64,000 nt of DNA from Aquihabitans sp. G128 (GTDB lineage: Bacteria > Actinomycetota > Acidimicrobiia > Acidimicrobiales > Iamiaceae). This document shows, one piece after another, positions 1 to 9,223 of the stretch (position 1 is the stretch's first letter; the number at the start of each line of letters is the position of its first letter). The notes under the pieces were generated by a model, which searched no databases, had not been told where the DNA came from, and worked only from the letters and a program-made list of their open reading frames with translations. The stretch is from positions 186,001 through 250,000 of the forward strand of contig NZ_CP077604.1 of assembly GCF_019048865.1 (NCBI RefSeq), read 5' to 3'. Made by a program: the position numbers and the translations under genes.

Positions 1-1
1 C

Positions 2-103
2 ACCGGCGCCACGACCACCACGGTCGATCGCACCCAGGACGACGAGGGCGGCCCCGTCGGCTACCTGCCGGGCACCCCGCCCGACGGCGAGTCCTGCGGC
101 TGA
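2..103 (+). CDS. C-terminal end of an unidentified protein (partial)
   Basis: An open frame enters from the left edge and ends at a TGA at 101-103. The 33 visible residues are rich in Thr, Asp, Gly and Pro and finish with ESCG, a low-complexity hydrophilic tail. No domain can be recognised. It precedes ugd in the same direction with a 46-bp gap, so it may belong to the same polysaccharide cluster, but nothing visible assigns a function. Confidence 0.5.
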   Translation, partial: TGATTTTVDRTQDDEGGPVGYLPGTPPDGESCG

Positions 104-149
104 CCGATCGCGGGGCCCCGAGGGGCTCGGCACTACGCTCGTACGCCAC

Positions 150-1460
150 ATGACCGAGACCGGGGAAGCAGCAGTGGGAAGCAAGATCGCGATCATCGGG
201 ACCGGCTACGTGGGGCTCACCACCGGCGCCTGCCTGGCCCACCTCGGCCACACCGTCGTCTGCGCCGACGTCGTGCAGGCCAAGGTCGACTCGCTCAGCA
301 AGGGCGAGGTCCCGATCCTCGAGGCCGGGCTCGACGAGCTGGTGGCCGAGGGCATCGCCGCCGGCCGGCTGTCGTTCGTGATGGGCGCCAAGAACGCCGT
401 CACCGAGGCCGAGTTCGTCTACCTGTGCCTGCCCACCCCGCAGGGCGCCGACGGCGCCGCCGACCTGTCCTACATCCAGAGCGCGGCGGCCGAGATCGGC
501 CCGCACGTGCTGGCCGACGCCGTGGTCATCAACAAGTCGACCGTGCCCGTGGGCTCGGTCGGCGAGGTCGAGAAGGCCCTGGGCCGCCCGGACGTGCACG
601 TGGTGTCGAACCCGGAGTTCCTCCGGGAGGGCACCGCGGTCCAGGACTTCCTGCACCCCGACCGCGTGGTCATCGGCGGCCGTGACGAGGGCGCCGCCAA
701 GCGGGTCGGCGACCTCTACGCCAAGCTCGAGGCCCCCACGCTGGTCACCGACCCCGCCTCGGCCGAGACCATCAAGTACGCCTCGAACGCCTTCCTCGCC
801 ACCAAGATCAGCTTCGTCAACGCCATCGCCGCGGTGTGCGAGGCCGTGGGCGCGGATGTCGCCGACGTGGTCGAGGGCATGGGCTTCGACACGCGCATCG
901 GCAGCGCCTTCCTCAACCCCGGCCCGGGTTGGGGCGGCAGCTGCTTCCCCAAGGACTCCCACGCGCTGGTGCGGATCGCCGAGAACGCCGGCTACACCTT
1001 CGGCCTCCTGCGGGCCGTGGTGGCCGTCAACGAGGAGCAGTTCGGTCGGGTGGCCAACAAGGTCAGCCGCCTGGCGGGCGGCTCGCTCGAGGGCAAGACC
1101 GTCGCCGTCTGGGGCGTCACCTTCAAGGCCCTCACCGACGACCTGCGCGACTCCCCGGCGCTCAACATCATCGCCCGGCTCCGCGAGCAGGGCGCCACCA
1201 TCCGGGCCTACGACCCGTCCGACCAGGACCCCTCCGATGCCCGCCTGGCCGGCATCGAGCTGGTGGCCGATCCGCTCGAAGCGGCCACCGGCGCCGACGT
1301 CCTGGCGGTGCTCACCGAGTGGCCCGAGTTCGCCGAGGTCGACCTCGGCCGGCTCGCCGAGGTCATCGGCGCCAAGAACGTGGTCGACGCCCGCAACCTG
1401 CTCGACCGGGACGACCTGAAGGCCCGGGGCTTCACCTACGAGGGCATCGGGCGCTCCTGA
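150..1460 (+). CDS. ugd: UDP-glucose 6-dehydrogenase
   Basis: Oxidises UDP-glucose to UDP-glucuronate with two NAD+ in the cytoplasm. The 436-residue length fits the UDP-glucose/GDP-mannose dehydrogenase family. The N-terminal Rossmann motif GTGYVG is at residues 17-22 and the catalytic cysteine is Cys265 in [10 protein letters not shown]; the C-terminal UDP-binding domain follows. A GTG at 174 is an alternative start, but ATG 150 has a TACGCT -10-like hexamer at 134-139. Its stop codon overlaps the start of the next gene by one base, so the two are translationally coupled and together make UDP-xylose. The dehydrogenase assignment is firm; UDP-glucose as substrate rests mainly on the decarboxylase next door. 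Confidence 0.93.
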   Translation: MTETGEAAVGSKIAIIGTGYVGLTTGACLAHLGHTVVCADVVQAKVDSLSKGEVPILEAGLDELVAEGIAAGRLSFVMGAKNAVTEAEFVYLCLPTPQGADGAADLSYIQSAAAEIGPHVLADAVVINKSTVPVGSVGEVEKALGRPDVHVVSNPEFLREGTAVQDFLHPDRVVIGGRDEGAAKRVGDLYAKLEAPTLVTDPASAETIKYASNAFLATKISFVNAIAAVCEAVGADVADVVEGMGFDTRIGSAFLNPGPGWGGSCFPKDSHALVRIAENAGYTFGLLRAVVAVNEEQFGRVANKVSRLAGGSLEGKTVAVWGVTFKALTDDLRDSPALNIIARLREQGATIRAYDPSDQDPSDARLAGIELVADPLEAATGADVLAVLTEWPEFAEVDLGRLAEVIGAKNVVDARNLLDRDDLKARGFTYEGIGRS

Positions 1461-2428
1461 TGGGACGGGTCGTCGTCACCGGCGGGGCCGGCTTCCTGGG
1501 GTCGCACATCTGCCACCGGCTGCTCGACCGCGGCGACGAGGTCGTCTGCCTCGACAACCTGATCACCGGCTCGCTCTCGAACATCGCCGACCTGTTCGGC
1601 CGCCGGGGCTTCGCCTTCGTCGAGCACGACGTCAGCACCTACGTCTGGGTGCCCGGCGACGTCGACGCCGTGCTGCACTTCGCCAGCCCCGCGTCGCCCA
1701 TCGACTTCGAGCGCATCCCGATCCAGATCCTGAAGGTCGGCAGCCTCGGCACCCACAACGCACTCGGCTTGGCCAAGGCCAAGGGCGCCCGCTTCTTCCT
1801 GGCCTCCACCAGCGAGGTCTACGGCGACCCGCAGGTCCACCCGCAGCCCGAGAGCTACTGGGGCAACGTCAACCCCATCGGTCCCCGGGGCGTCTACGAC
1901 GAGGCCAAGCGCTTCGCCGAGGCCATGACCATGGCGTACCACCGCCACCACGGGCTCGACGTCCGCATCGTGCGCATCTTCAACACCTACGGGCCCCAGA
2001 TGCGCGTCGACGACGGCCGCTCGGTGAGCAACTTCATCGTGCAGGCGCTGCGGGGCGAGCCCATCACCGTCTTCGGCGACGGCACCCAGACGCGCAGCTT
2101 CTGCTACGTCGACGACGAGGTCCGCGGCTTCCTGGCCCTGCTGGACTCCGACGTCGTCGGGCCCACCAACATCGGCAACCCGCACGAGTACACGATCCTG
2201 GAGCTGGCCGAGGCGGTCATCGACGTGACCGGCTCGTCGTCGGAGATCGTGTTCCGGCCGCTGCCCGTCGACGACCCCATGCAGCGCAAGCCCGACATCA
2301 CCCGCGCCGTCGAGAAGCTCGGCTGGCAGCCCGAGGTCGACCTGCGCGCCGGCATCGAGAAGACCGCGGCCTACTTCGCCCAGGCCCTCGCCGACCAGGC
2401 GGCCGCCGCCGCTGCCGACCAGGCCTGA
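1460..2428 (+). CDS. uxs: UDP-glucuronate decarboxylase (UDP-xylose synthase)
   Basis: Extended short-chain dehydrogenase of 322 residues. It has the NAD-binding motif GGAGFLG at residues 8-14 and a Tyr146-x-x-x-Lys150 active site in GVYDEAK. The sequence around the Tyr, and the HFASPASP segment, are typical of UDP-xylose synthases rather than GalE. The expected reaction is decarboxylation of UDP-glucuronate, the product of the upstream gene, to UDP-xylose. The start ATG overlaps the ugd stop. A related NAD-dependent epimerase remains possible, but the ugd pairing supports this call. The C-terminus is Ala-rich and of no obvious function. Confidence 0.88.
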   Translation: MGRVVVTGGAGFLGSHICHRLLDRGDEVVCLDNLITGSLSNIADLFGRRGFAFVEHDVSTYVWVPGDVDAVLHFASPASPIDFERIPIQILKVGSLGTHNALGLAKAKGARFFLASTSEVYGDPQVHPQPESYWGNVNPIGPRGVYDEAKRFAEAMTMAYHRHHGLDVRIVRIFNTYGPQMRVDDGRSVSNFIVQALRGEPITVFGDGTQTRSFCYVDDEVRGFLALLDSDVVGPTNIGNPHEYTILELAEAVIDVTGSSSEIVFRPLPVDDPMQRKPDITRAVEKLGWQPEVDLRAGIEKTAAYFAQALADQAAAAAADQA

Positions 2429-2429
2429 G

Positions 2430-2449
2430 CCCGGCCGTCAGCGGCCGGG
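2430..2449. terminator. Hairpin between convergent genes
   Basis: A perfect 8-bp inverted repeat, CCCGGCCG / CGGCCGGG with loop TCAG, lies between the uxs stop and the lipase stop, which sits in the loop. No T-tract follows. It is a likely bidirectional terminator. Confidence 0.5.
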
Positions 2450-3751
2450 GCAGGTCGAGCGGGCCTCGGCGGAGCCCTCGAAGCGCTGCTCCAGCCACGC
2501 CAGCCCCTGCTTGAACGCCTCCGGGGCCGCCCCCACGTGGGTGCCGCCGCCGACCAGCACGCGACGCTCGACCACCTGCCCGAGCCCGCACATGCGGTCG
2601 AACAGCCGCCCGCTCAGCGCCACGGGCACGGTGTCGTCCTGGTCGCTGTGGATGATGAGGATCGGGTCGTCGACCTTGGCCCGGCCGGGGTCGTTCTCCC
2701 GGGGCAGGGTGGTCCACGGGCCGGCCTTGGCCCGGTCGGCCCGCAGGAGCTCGGCGTCGGGGATGCCCCCGACGGCCCGGAACACGTCCCGCGTGCAGCC
2801 CTTGTCGACCGCGTCGAGCAGGCCGACGCCCTTCGGGGTCAGGTACAGAGACGGGTCGGCCTGCGGGTACGCAGCGGCGTAGCCGGCGATCATCATGAGC
2901 TTGAAGCCGTCGGGGGCGCCCGCCAGGATCAGGCCCATCTCGGTGGCCGGCGCCCCGGCGAAGGTGCCCACCAGCTCCAGGTCGGGCGTCCAGGACTTCG
3001 CCAGCTGGCCGGCCCACAGGGCGCCGTGGCCGCCCTGGGAGTAGCCGGCGATGGCCAGGCGCGACCCTGGGTCGGCGGCGGGCAGGGCCCCGGCCGCGAC
3101 GATGGCGTCGAGGGTGCCGCGGCCCTCGCTGGGGCCCACCAGGTAGGGGTGGCGACCGGGGGTGCCGAGGCCCTCGTAGTCGGTCGCCGCGATCAGCCAG
3201 CCCGCCTCGACCTGGTCGGCCATCAGGTCGAGCTCGCCTGCAGGCGCCTTGGACGGGGCGCACTCGTCGGCGATCCCCGACGTGCCGTGGGCGACCGCCA
3301 GCAGCGGGCGGCCCCCCTCGGGCGCTGCCGCCTTCGGGACGAGCACCGTGCCGGTCACGGCGATGGCGTCGCCCTCGAGCGACTCCGACAGGTACATGAT
3401 CCGGTAGGTGTCGGCGCCGGCGACGACGGTGGGCGTGACCGGCTGGTAGCGCACCAGCGTGCCGTGATCGCCCGTCGGCAGGGGATCGGGCGGGGCGTAG
3501 AAGTCGCTGCCGGTGAACGGCTCGAGCGCGGCCGGGGCGGTGGTCGACGTGGTCGACCGGCCGGTCGAGGACGACGACGGGGCCGTGCTGGTTGTCGTCG
3601 AGGTGCCGTCGGAGCCGGCGTCGGAGCTGCTGCCGGAGCAGCCGGCGACCACCAGGGCGAAGGCGACGGCGAGGCCGGCGGCAGCCCGGACCGGGCGGGA
3701 TCGGCGGGACGGATGGGCGAGGCGCAGGTGACCGGGGGTGTCGGGGAGCAT
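2438..3751 (-). CDS. Secreted lipase of the LIP (secretory lipase) family, probable lipoprotein
   Basis: A 437-residue alpha/beta hydrolase. A basic N-terminus and hydrophobic segment end in a lipobox-like ALVVAGC with Cys38, followed by a Ser/Thr-rich linker to about residue 75. The nucleophile elbow GYSQG puts the catalytic Ser at about 238; candidate Asp (HSDQDDTVP) and His (GGGTHVG) lie near the C-terminus. The layout matches actinobacterial secretory lipases, which hydrolyse triacylglycerols or other esters outside the membrane. ATG 3751 was chosen because it directly precedes the signal sequence; upstream in-frame codons run into fcl. Eleven bases separate it from fcl on the same strand. 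Substrate is unknown. Confidence 0.8.
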   Translation of the reverse strand: MLPDTPGHLRLAHPSRRSRPVRAAAGLAVAFALVVAGCSGSSSDAGSDGTSTTTSTAPSSSSTGRSTTSTTAPAALEPFTGSDFYAPPDPLPTGDHGTLVRYQPVTPTVVAGADTYRIMYLSESLEGDAIAVTGTVLVPKAAAPEGGRPLLAVAHGTSGIADECAPSKAPAGELDLMADQVEAGWLIAATDYEGLGTPGRHPYLVGPSEGRGTLDAIVAAGALPAADPGSRLAIAGYSQGGHGALWAGQLAKSWTPDLELVGTFAGAPATEMGLILAGAPDGFKLMMIAGYAAAYPQADPSLYLTPKGVGLLDAVDKGCTRDVFRAVGGIPDAELLRADRAKAGPWTTLPRENDPGRAKVDDPILIIHSDQDDTVPVALSGRLFDRMCGLGQVVERRVLVGGGTHVGAAPEAFKQGLAWLEQRFEGSAEARSTCPGR

Positions 3752-3762
3752 CACCTGCAGGT

Positions 3763-4725
3763 CTAGCGGTCGCGCTCCTCGGCTTCGGCGCGGTTGGCGA
3801 GGAACCACTCGACGGTGGCCTTCAGGCCGTCGGCGAAGTCGGTGGAGGCGACGAAGCCGAACCGCTCGCGGGCCCGGCTGTTGTCGGCGCGGCGGCGGGG
3901 CTGGCCGTCGGGCTTCGACGGGTCCCACCGCAGCTCACCGGTGAAGCCGGTGGCCTCCGCCACGTGGCCGACCAGCTCGACGATGGGCATCTCCTGGTCG
4001 CTGCCGAGGTTGACCGGGTCACCGTCGTCGTAGTGCTCGGCGGCCAGCACGATGCCCCGGGCCGCGTCGTCGACGTAGAGGAACTCACGGCTGGCCGAGC
4101 CCGTGCCCCACAGCTCGATGTGGTCGGCGCCGGCCTCGACGGCGTCGACGCACTTCTTCACCAGCGCCGGGAGCACGTGGCTCACCGCCGGGTGGAACTT
4201 GTCGCCGGGGCCGTAGAGGTTGGTGGGGACGAGGTAGATGACGTCCTGGCCGTACTGCTCGCGGGCGGTCTGGGCGTGCACCAGCTGGGCCAGCTTGGCG
4301 ATGCCGTACGGCGCGTTGGTCTCCTCCGGGTAGCCGCCCCACAACGACTCCTCGCGGAACGGGACCGGCGGCTCCTTCGGGTACGAGCAGACCGTGCCGA
4401 TCATCACCGTCTTGGCGACGTCGTGGGCCCGGGCCTCCTCGAGGACGTAGGTGCCCATCAGCAGGTTGTCGATGTAGAGCTCGGCGGGGTGGACCTGGTT
4501 GTAGCCGATGCCCCCGACCTTGGCGGCGAGGTGGATGACCAGGTCCGGGCGGGTGGTGGCGAACAGCTCGGCGGTGGCGCCCCGGTCGGTGAGGTCGGAC
4601 TCGGCGCTGCGGGGGACGATGATCGCCCCGGCCCCGGCCGCCTCGAGCTGGGCGACCACCGCTCGTCCCACGAAGCCGCTGCCGCCTGTCACCAGCACGC
4701 GGCGGTCGGTCCAGAAGTCCGTCAT
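3763..4725 (-). CDS. fcl: GDP-L-fucose synthase
   Basis: Converts GDP-4-keto-6-deoxy-D-mannose to GDP-L-fucose by epimerisation and NADPH reduction. It has 320 residues, a GGSGFVG nucleotide motif at 14-20, the family-specific GTVCSYPK segment at 110-117, and Tyr140-x-x-x-Lys144. Start ATG 4725 is preferred over upstream in-frame codons because a TACGAT -10 lies 7 nt before it (4733-4738), giving a leaderless mRNA. The matching dehydratase gmd is about 10 kb away at 13956-14938, so the pathway is complete but split. Confidence 0.92.
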   Translation of the reverse strand: MTDFWTDRRVLVTGGSGFVGRAVVAQLEAAGAGAIIVPRSAESDLTDRGATAELFATTRPDLVIHLAAKVGGIGYNQVHPAELYIDNLLMGTYVLEEARAHDVAKTVMIGTVCSYPKEPPVPFREESLWGGYPEETNAPYGIAKLAQLVHAQTAREQYGQDVIYLVPTNLYGPGDKFHPAVSHVLPALVKKCVDAVEAGADHIELWGTGSASREFLYVDDAARGIVLAAEHYDDGDPVNLGSDQEMPIVELVGHVAEATGFTGELRWDPSKPDGQPRRRADNSRARERFGFVASTDFADGLKATVEWFLANRAEAEERDR

Positions 4726-4732
4726 GCAGGTG

Positions 4733-4738
4733 ATCGTA
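4733..4738 (-). promoter_or_regulatory. -10 hexamer TACGAT of fcl
   Basis: TACGAT followed by 7 nt and the ATG at 4725; leaderless arrangement. Confidence 0.5.
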
Positions 4739-4799
4739 CCGACCCGCCGCAACCCGCCCGGTGCCGGGTGCGCCGGTGGCGACCGGCCAGACTCTGGGG

Positions 4800-5912
4800 G
4801 TGGATCGCAGGCGCCGCGTGGCCGTCACCGTCGAGCAGTGCTGGCACCGGGTGCCCGGGGGGACCGCCACGGCCACGCTCGGCACCCTCGCCGCGCTGGC
4901 CGATCGCTCGGACCTGGAGCTCGTCGGCGTCGCCGCCCGCCACGCCGGGCCGGCACCGGCCGCCTTCCGACCGCCCATCGAGGTGCGCCACCTGCCGCTG
5001 CCCCGCCTGGCGCTCTACGAGTCCTGGCACGGGCTGCGGTGGCCGAAGGTCGAGCGGGCCACCGGGCCGGTCGACGTGGTCCACGCCACCGCCATCGCCG
5101 TGCCGCCCTGCGAGGCCCCGCTGGTCATGACCATCAACGACCTCGCGTTCCTCGCCGACGCCAGCCAGGCCACCCGCCACGGCAACCGCTTCTTCCGGCG
5201 GGGCACGGAGCTGGCCCGTCGCCACGCCCGCCTGGTCCTGGTGCCGTCGGAGGCGACGGCGGCGGAGTGCCGCGACGCGGGGTTCGACCCCGACGTCATC
5301 CGCCTGGTGCCCTACGGCGTGGTGGCGCGAGAGGTCGGCGAGACCGACGTGGCGGCCCTGCGCTCGCGGCGCGGCCTGTCGCGCCCGTACGTGCTCTTCG
5401 TCGGCACCGTCGAGCCCCGCAAGAACCTGGCTGCCGTCGCCGGGGCCATGGCCGGCCTCGCCGGCCGCGGCGTCGACCTCGTGCTGGTGGGCCCCGATGG
5501 CTGGAACGAGGACCTGAAGGCCCGCTTGGCGCCGCTCTCGGGAACCGACGTGGCGGTGCACCGGCTGGGCTTCGTGCCGGCCGACGAGCTCCCTGCCCTC
5601 TACGCCGGCGCCGCGGCGTTCTGCTACCCGAGCCTCCGGGAGGGCTTCGGCCTGCCGGTGCTCGAGGCCATGGCCCACGGCGCGCCGGTGGTGACGTCTT
5701 CGACCACGTCCACCGCCGAGGTGGCGGGCGACGGCGCGCTGCTCGTGGAGCCCACCGACCACGGCGCGGTCCGAGACGCCCTGGTCCGCCTCCTCGACGA
5801 TGCCGAGCTGGCCGAGGACCTGCGGGACCGGGGCCGGAAGCGGGCGGCCACCTACACCTGGGAGCGAACCGCCGAGCTCACCGCTGCGGCCTACGCCGAG
5901 GCCGCCCCGTGA
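4800..5912 (+). CDS. Family 4-like glycosyltransferase (GT-B fold)
   Basis: A 370-residue GT-B glycosyltransferase that probably adds a sugar from a nucleotide donor to a lipid- or polysaccharide-linked acceptor at the cytoplasmic membrane. The C-terminal half has the GT4 signatures FVGTVEPRKNL and REGFGLPVLEAMAHGAPVV, where the Glu residues contact the donor. An upstream GTG at 4761 is in frame, but GTG 4800 has the weak -10 CAGACT (4788-4793) six bases ahead and begins nearer the conserved part. It overlaps the next glycosyltransferase by 4 bp (GTGA). Donor and acceptor cannot be told from sequence. Confidence 0.85.
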   Translation: MDRRRRVAVTVEQCWHRVPGGTATATLGTLAALADRSDLELVGVAARHAGPAPAAFRPPIEVRHLPLPRLALYESWHGLRWPKVERATGPVDVVHATAIAVPPCEAPLVMTINDLAFLADASQATRHGNRFFRRGTELARRHARLVLVPSEATAAECRDAGFDPDVIRLVPYGVVAREVGETDVAALRSRRGLSRPYVLFVGTVEPRKNLAAVAGAMAGLAGRGVDLVLVGPDGWNEDLKARLAPLSGTDVAVHRLGFVPADELPALYAGAAAFCYPSLREGFGLPVLEAMAHGAPVVTSSTTSTAEVAGDGALLVEPTDHGAVRDALVRLLDDAELAEDLRDRGRKRAATYTWERTAELTAAAYAEAAP

Positions 5913-7102
5913 GCGGGCCCACCGGCGCCACCGGCCCGGGCCGCACCACCCGGATCGGCGTGAACCTGCTGTGGCTGGTCCCCGGCGTGGTCGGCGGGAG
6001 CGAGGAGTACACCACCCGGCTGCTGCGGGCGTTCGCCGAGCGGGCCCCGTCGGACCTGCACCTCACCCTGTTCGCCCTGGCCCCCTTCGCCGAGGCCCAC
6101 CCGGACCTGGTGGCGGCGTTCCCCACCGTCACCAGCCGGCTCGACGGTCGCCGCAAGCCCGAGCGGGTGGCGGCCGAGGCCACGTGGCTGGCGCGCGAGG
6201 CCGCCCACCGCAACCTCGACCTGCTCCACCACGCCGGTGGGGTCATCCCGCCCGGTCCCGGCGTGGCCCGCATCCCGGCGGTGCTCACCATCCACGACCT
6301 GCAACCCCTGGTGATGGCCGAGAACTTCTCGTCGGTCAAGCGGCGATGGCTCGGCACGATGCTGCCCCGCTCCGCTCGCCGGGCCCGCGTGGTGCTGACC
6401 CCGAGCGAGCCGGCGTCGCAGTCCGTGGTCGACCTGCTGGGGGTGCCCGAGGGCCGGGTGCGCACCGTGCCCCACGGGGTGGAGCCGTCGCCAGTGGTGC
6501 CCGACGCGACGCAGGACGAGGTCCGCCAGCGCTACCGGCTGGGCGAGCGCGCCGTGCTGTACCCGGCGATCACCTATCCGCACAAGGACCACCTCACGCT
6601 GGTCCGCGCCTTCGCCCGCCTCGCCGCCGACCGGCCCGACCTCACCCTGGTGCTCACCGGAGGTGCCGGCCCCAGCGAGGGCGAGGTCGTCGGCGCCATC
6701 CGCCACGCCGGCATCGGCGACCAGATCCGCCGCACCGGTCGCGTCCAGTGGAGCGACCTGGACGCCCTCTACGCCCTGGCCGCCGCCGTCGCGGTGCCGA
6801 GCCGGTTCGAGGGCTTCGGCGCGCCGGCGCTGGAGGCGATGGCCGCGGGCGCGCCGCTCGTTGCCGCCGATGCCACCGCACTGCCCTGGGTGGTGGGCGA
6901 CGGCGGGCTGCTGGTCCCGCCCGGCGCCGTCGACGCCTGGGCCGAGGCGCTGGCGGGGGTGCTGGACGACCCCGTCGAGTCCGAGCGCCTGCGGGCGGCC
7001 GGCCGGGCCCGAGCCGCCACGTTCACCTGGGATCGGGCCGCCACCGCGCTGGAGGCCGGGTACCGCGCTGCGCTCGTCGCGAGCGAAGATGGAGCGCCAT
7101 GA
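5909..7102 (+). CDS. Family 4-like glycosyltransferase
   Basis: A 397-residue GT-B enzyme starting at a GTG that overlaps the preceding stop. The N-terminal domain contains GVVGGSEEYTTRLL, the acceptor-side glycine-rich loop; the C-terminal domain has YPAITYPHKDH and SRFEGFGAPALEAMAAGAP, the donor-binding EX7E-type region. It is second in a three-gene glycosyltransferase operon (4800-8346) in which all junctions overlap by 4 bp, so the three likely act in sequence on one glycan. Specific sugar unknown. Confidence 0.86.
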   Translation: MSGPTGATGPGRTTRIGVNLLWLVPGVVGGSEEYTTRLLRAFAERAPSDLHLTLFALAPFAEAHPDLVAAFPTVTSRLDGRRKPERVAAEATWLAREAAHRNLDLLHHAGGVIPPGPGVARIPAVLTIHDLQPLVMAENFSSVKRRWLGTMLPRSARRARVVLTPSEPASQSVVDLLGVPEGRVRTVPHGVEPSPVVPDATQDEVRQRYRLGERAVLYPAITYPHKDHLTLVRAFARLAADRPDLTLVLTGGAGPSEGEVVGAIRHAGIGDQIRRTGRVQWSDLDALYALAAAVAVPSRFEGFGAPALEAMAAGAPLVAADATALPWVVGDGGLLVPPGAVDAWAEALAGVLDDPVESERLRAAGRARAATFTWDRAATALEAGYRAALVASEDGAP

Positions 7103-8346
7103 ACCTGCTCGTCCTGTGCCCGCACTTCGCGCCCGACCTGGCGCCCACCGGCGAGGTCATGACCCAGATCGCCGAGCAGCTGGTGGCCCGGGGCCACCGG
7201 CTCCACGTGGTCACCTCCCTGCCCTGGTACCAGCACCACGCCATCGAGCCGGGCTGGGGCGGCCGGGCCGTGCGCCACGACGACACCGAGTGGGGACGCA
7301 TCACCCGGGTCCACCCGTTCCCCACCGACAAGCGCAACATCCCGGCGCGGGCCCTCGGCTTCGCCGGCTTCACCGCCCTGACCGGGCTGGCGGGCCTCGT
7401 CTCGCGCAGCCGGCCCGACGTGGTGTTGGCCATGTCGCCGCCGCTGACGCTGGGCGCAGCCGGCTGGGCCGCCGCCCGGGCCCACCGGGTCCCGTTCGTC
7501 TTCAACATCCAGGACGTCTTCCCCGACGTGGCCGTCGAGCTGGGGGCGCTCACCAACCCCAAGGTCATCGCCGCGGCGTCGTTCGTCGAGCGCGAGACCT
7601 ACCTCCGGGCCGATGCCGTCACCGTCCTCTCCGAGGACCTCAAGGACAACGTCGCCGCCAAGATCGCCGGACGGCGGGGGACGGCGGGGCACGCCGACAA
7701 GGTCCGGGTCATCCCGAACTTCATCGACACCGACTGGATCCGCCCCGGCGAGCGCGAGAACGCCTATCGGCGCGAGCACGGCCTCGAGGGCAAGACCGTC
7801 GTGATGTACGCCGGGAACGTCGGCCTGTCGCAGTCGCTCGACCTGGTGCTCGCCGCCGCCACCCACCTCGCTCACGACCCCCAGGTCGTGTTCGTCGTCA
7901 ACGGCGGGGGATCGGCGCTCGCCGGGCTCCAGCAGGCGGCCGCCGGCATGGACAACGTGCGCTTCGTGGGCATGCAGCCCAAGGCCCGGCTGCCGGAGGT
8001 GGCTGCCGCGGCCGACCTCCACGTGGTGCCGCTGCGCACCGGGCTGGCCCGCTCCAGCGTGCCGTCGAAGCTCTACACCATCCTCGCCGCTGGCCGGCCG
8101 GTGGTCGCCTCGGTCGACCGGGGCACCGAGGTGGCCCGCACCGTCGAGCAGGCCGGGGCCGGCCTGGCGGTGCCGCCGGACGACGCCGAGGCGTTCACCA
8201 AGGCCATCGAGCGGCTGGTCCAGGCGCCCGCCGAGGCGACGGCGATGGGCGCCGCCGGCCGCCGGTTCGTGGAGCGCTGGGCCTCGCCGGCCGCGGTGGC
8301 CGAGGCCTACGACGCGCTCTTCGAGGAGCTCCGCAGCGGCCGTTGA
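7099..8346 (+). CDS. WbuB-like glycosyltransferase
   Basis: A 415-residue GT4 enzyme resembling WbuB-type (L-FucNAc/other deoxysugar) transferases: it has PHFAPDLAPTGEVMTQ at the N-terminus, FNIQDVFPDVAVELG in the first domain, and YAGNVGLSQSLD plus RTGLARSSVPSKLYTILAAGRPVV in the donor domain. ATG 7099 overlaps the previous stop as ATGA and has a GGAG ribosome site at 7091-7094. A deoxysugar donor such as GDP-fucose would suit the neighbourhood, but that is inference. Confidence 0.86.
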   Translation: MNLLVLCPHFAPDLAPTGEVMTQIAEQLVARGHRLHVVTSLPWYQHHAIEPGWGGRAVRHDDTEWGRITRVHPFPTDKRNIPARALGFAGFTALTGLAGLVSRSRPDVVLAMSPPLTLGAAGWAAARAHRVPFVFNIQDVFPDVAVELGALTNPKVIAAASFVERETYLRADAVTVLSEDLKDNVAAKIAGRRGTAGHADKVRVIPNFIDTDWIRPGERENAYRREHGLEGKTVVMYAGNVGLSQSLDLVLAAATHLAHDPQVVFVVNGGGSALAGLQQAAAGMDNVRFVGMQPKARLPEVAAAADLHVVPLRTGLARSSVPSKLYTILAAGRPVVASVDRGTEVARTVEQAGAGLAVPPDDAEAFTKAIERLVQAPAEATAMGAAGRRFVERWASPAAVAEAYDALFEELRSGR

Positions 8347-8407
8347 GCGCTCGCCTGGTCTGCCGGTCGCCCGGTGGGCTGACTCGGGGGGAGGGAGCTC
8401 CGGCAAG

Positions 8408-8413
8408 TAGCGT
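8408..8413 (+). promoter_or_regulatory. -10 hexamer TAGCGT
   Basis: TAGCGT, 8 nt, then ATG 8422. It supports starting the His-rich protein there rather than at the in-frame GTG 8516. Confidence 0.5.
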
Positions 8414-8421
8414 GGCCCGCC

Positions 8422-9223
8422 ATGGCATCGTCTTCATCGGCCAAGAAGGTCGCGCGTCGCGGCCAAGAGCGGCACCGGGTCCAGCGCGAAGAAGCAGGCG
8501 AACTGGCTGTTCCCCGTGGCGATCGTCGCGGTCGTGGCGCTCGGCATCGGCATCGTGGTGTTCGCCCGCAACCAGAACGGCGGCGGCAACAGCAACGACA
8601 CCAAGCCTCGGGCCCAGCTGGCGGCCGGTGAGCCCTACGACCACTGGCACGCCGCGTTCGACGTCAACGTGTGCGGCAAGCAGCAGGCCCCGGTGCAGGA
8701 CGGCGCCCAGGACACCCTCGGCATCCACACCCACGGTGACGACCTCATCCACATCCACCCGTTCGCCACCCGGTCCTCGGGCAAGAACGCCACCATGCAG
8801 CGCTTCTTCGACCAGGTGGGCATCACCGTCACCGACGACGGCTTCACCACCCAGGACGGCAAGGTCTACAAGGAGGGCGAGACCACGTGCGGCGGCAAGC
8901 CGGGCGAGGTCGTCGTGGCCTACTGGAAGCAGGCCGTCGGCTCGGCCACCGCCAAGCCCACCAAGATCTACACGTCGGACTTCGGCAAGATCCGCTTCAC
9001 CGAGAACTACGCCGCCTACACCCTGGCCTTCGAGCCCAAGGGCACCAAGGACATCCCGCCGCCCTCGAGCTCCGAGCAGATCAAGGAGCTGGGCGCGTGC
9101 GACGGCGAGAACCCGCCGGCCTCCTGCAGCAGCGGCGCCACCAGCCAGACCATCCCGTCGAGCGAGACCGTCCCGGCCACCACCGGTGACAGCACCGCCA
9201 CCACCACGGGGAGCGGCGGGTGA
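8422..9223 (+). CDS. Membrane-anchored His-motif protein of unknown function (apparent frameshift)
   Basis: A Lys/Ser-rich cytoplasmic tail leads into one membrane segment (AIVAVVALGIGIVVFA) and an extracytoplasmic domain of about 200 residues. That domain has three paired-histidine motifs, HWHA, IHTHGDD and IHIHP, suggesting metal binding, and ends in a Thr/Ser-rich tail. ATG 8422 follows a TAGCGT promoter, but the tail and the membrane segment are in different frames. The shift fits loss of one CG unit in the repeat at 8451-8456; restored length would be 267 residues. If the shift is real, GTG 8516 would be the start. The stop overlaps the next gene (GTGA). I do not recognise a named family. 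Confidence 0.65.
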
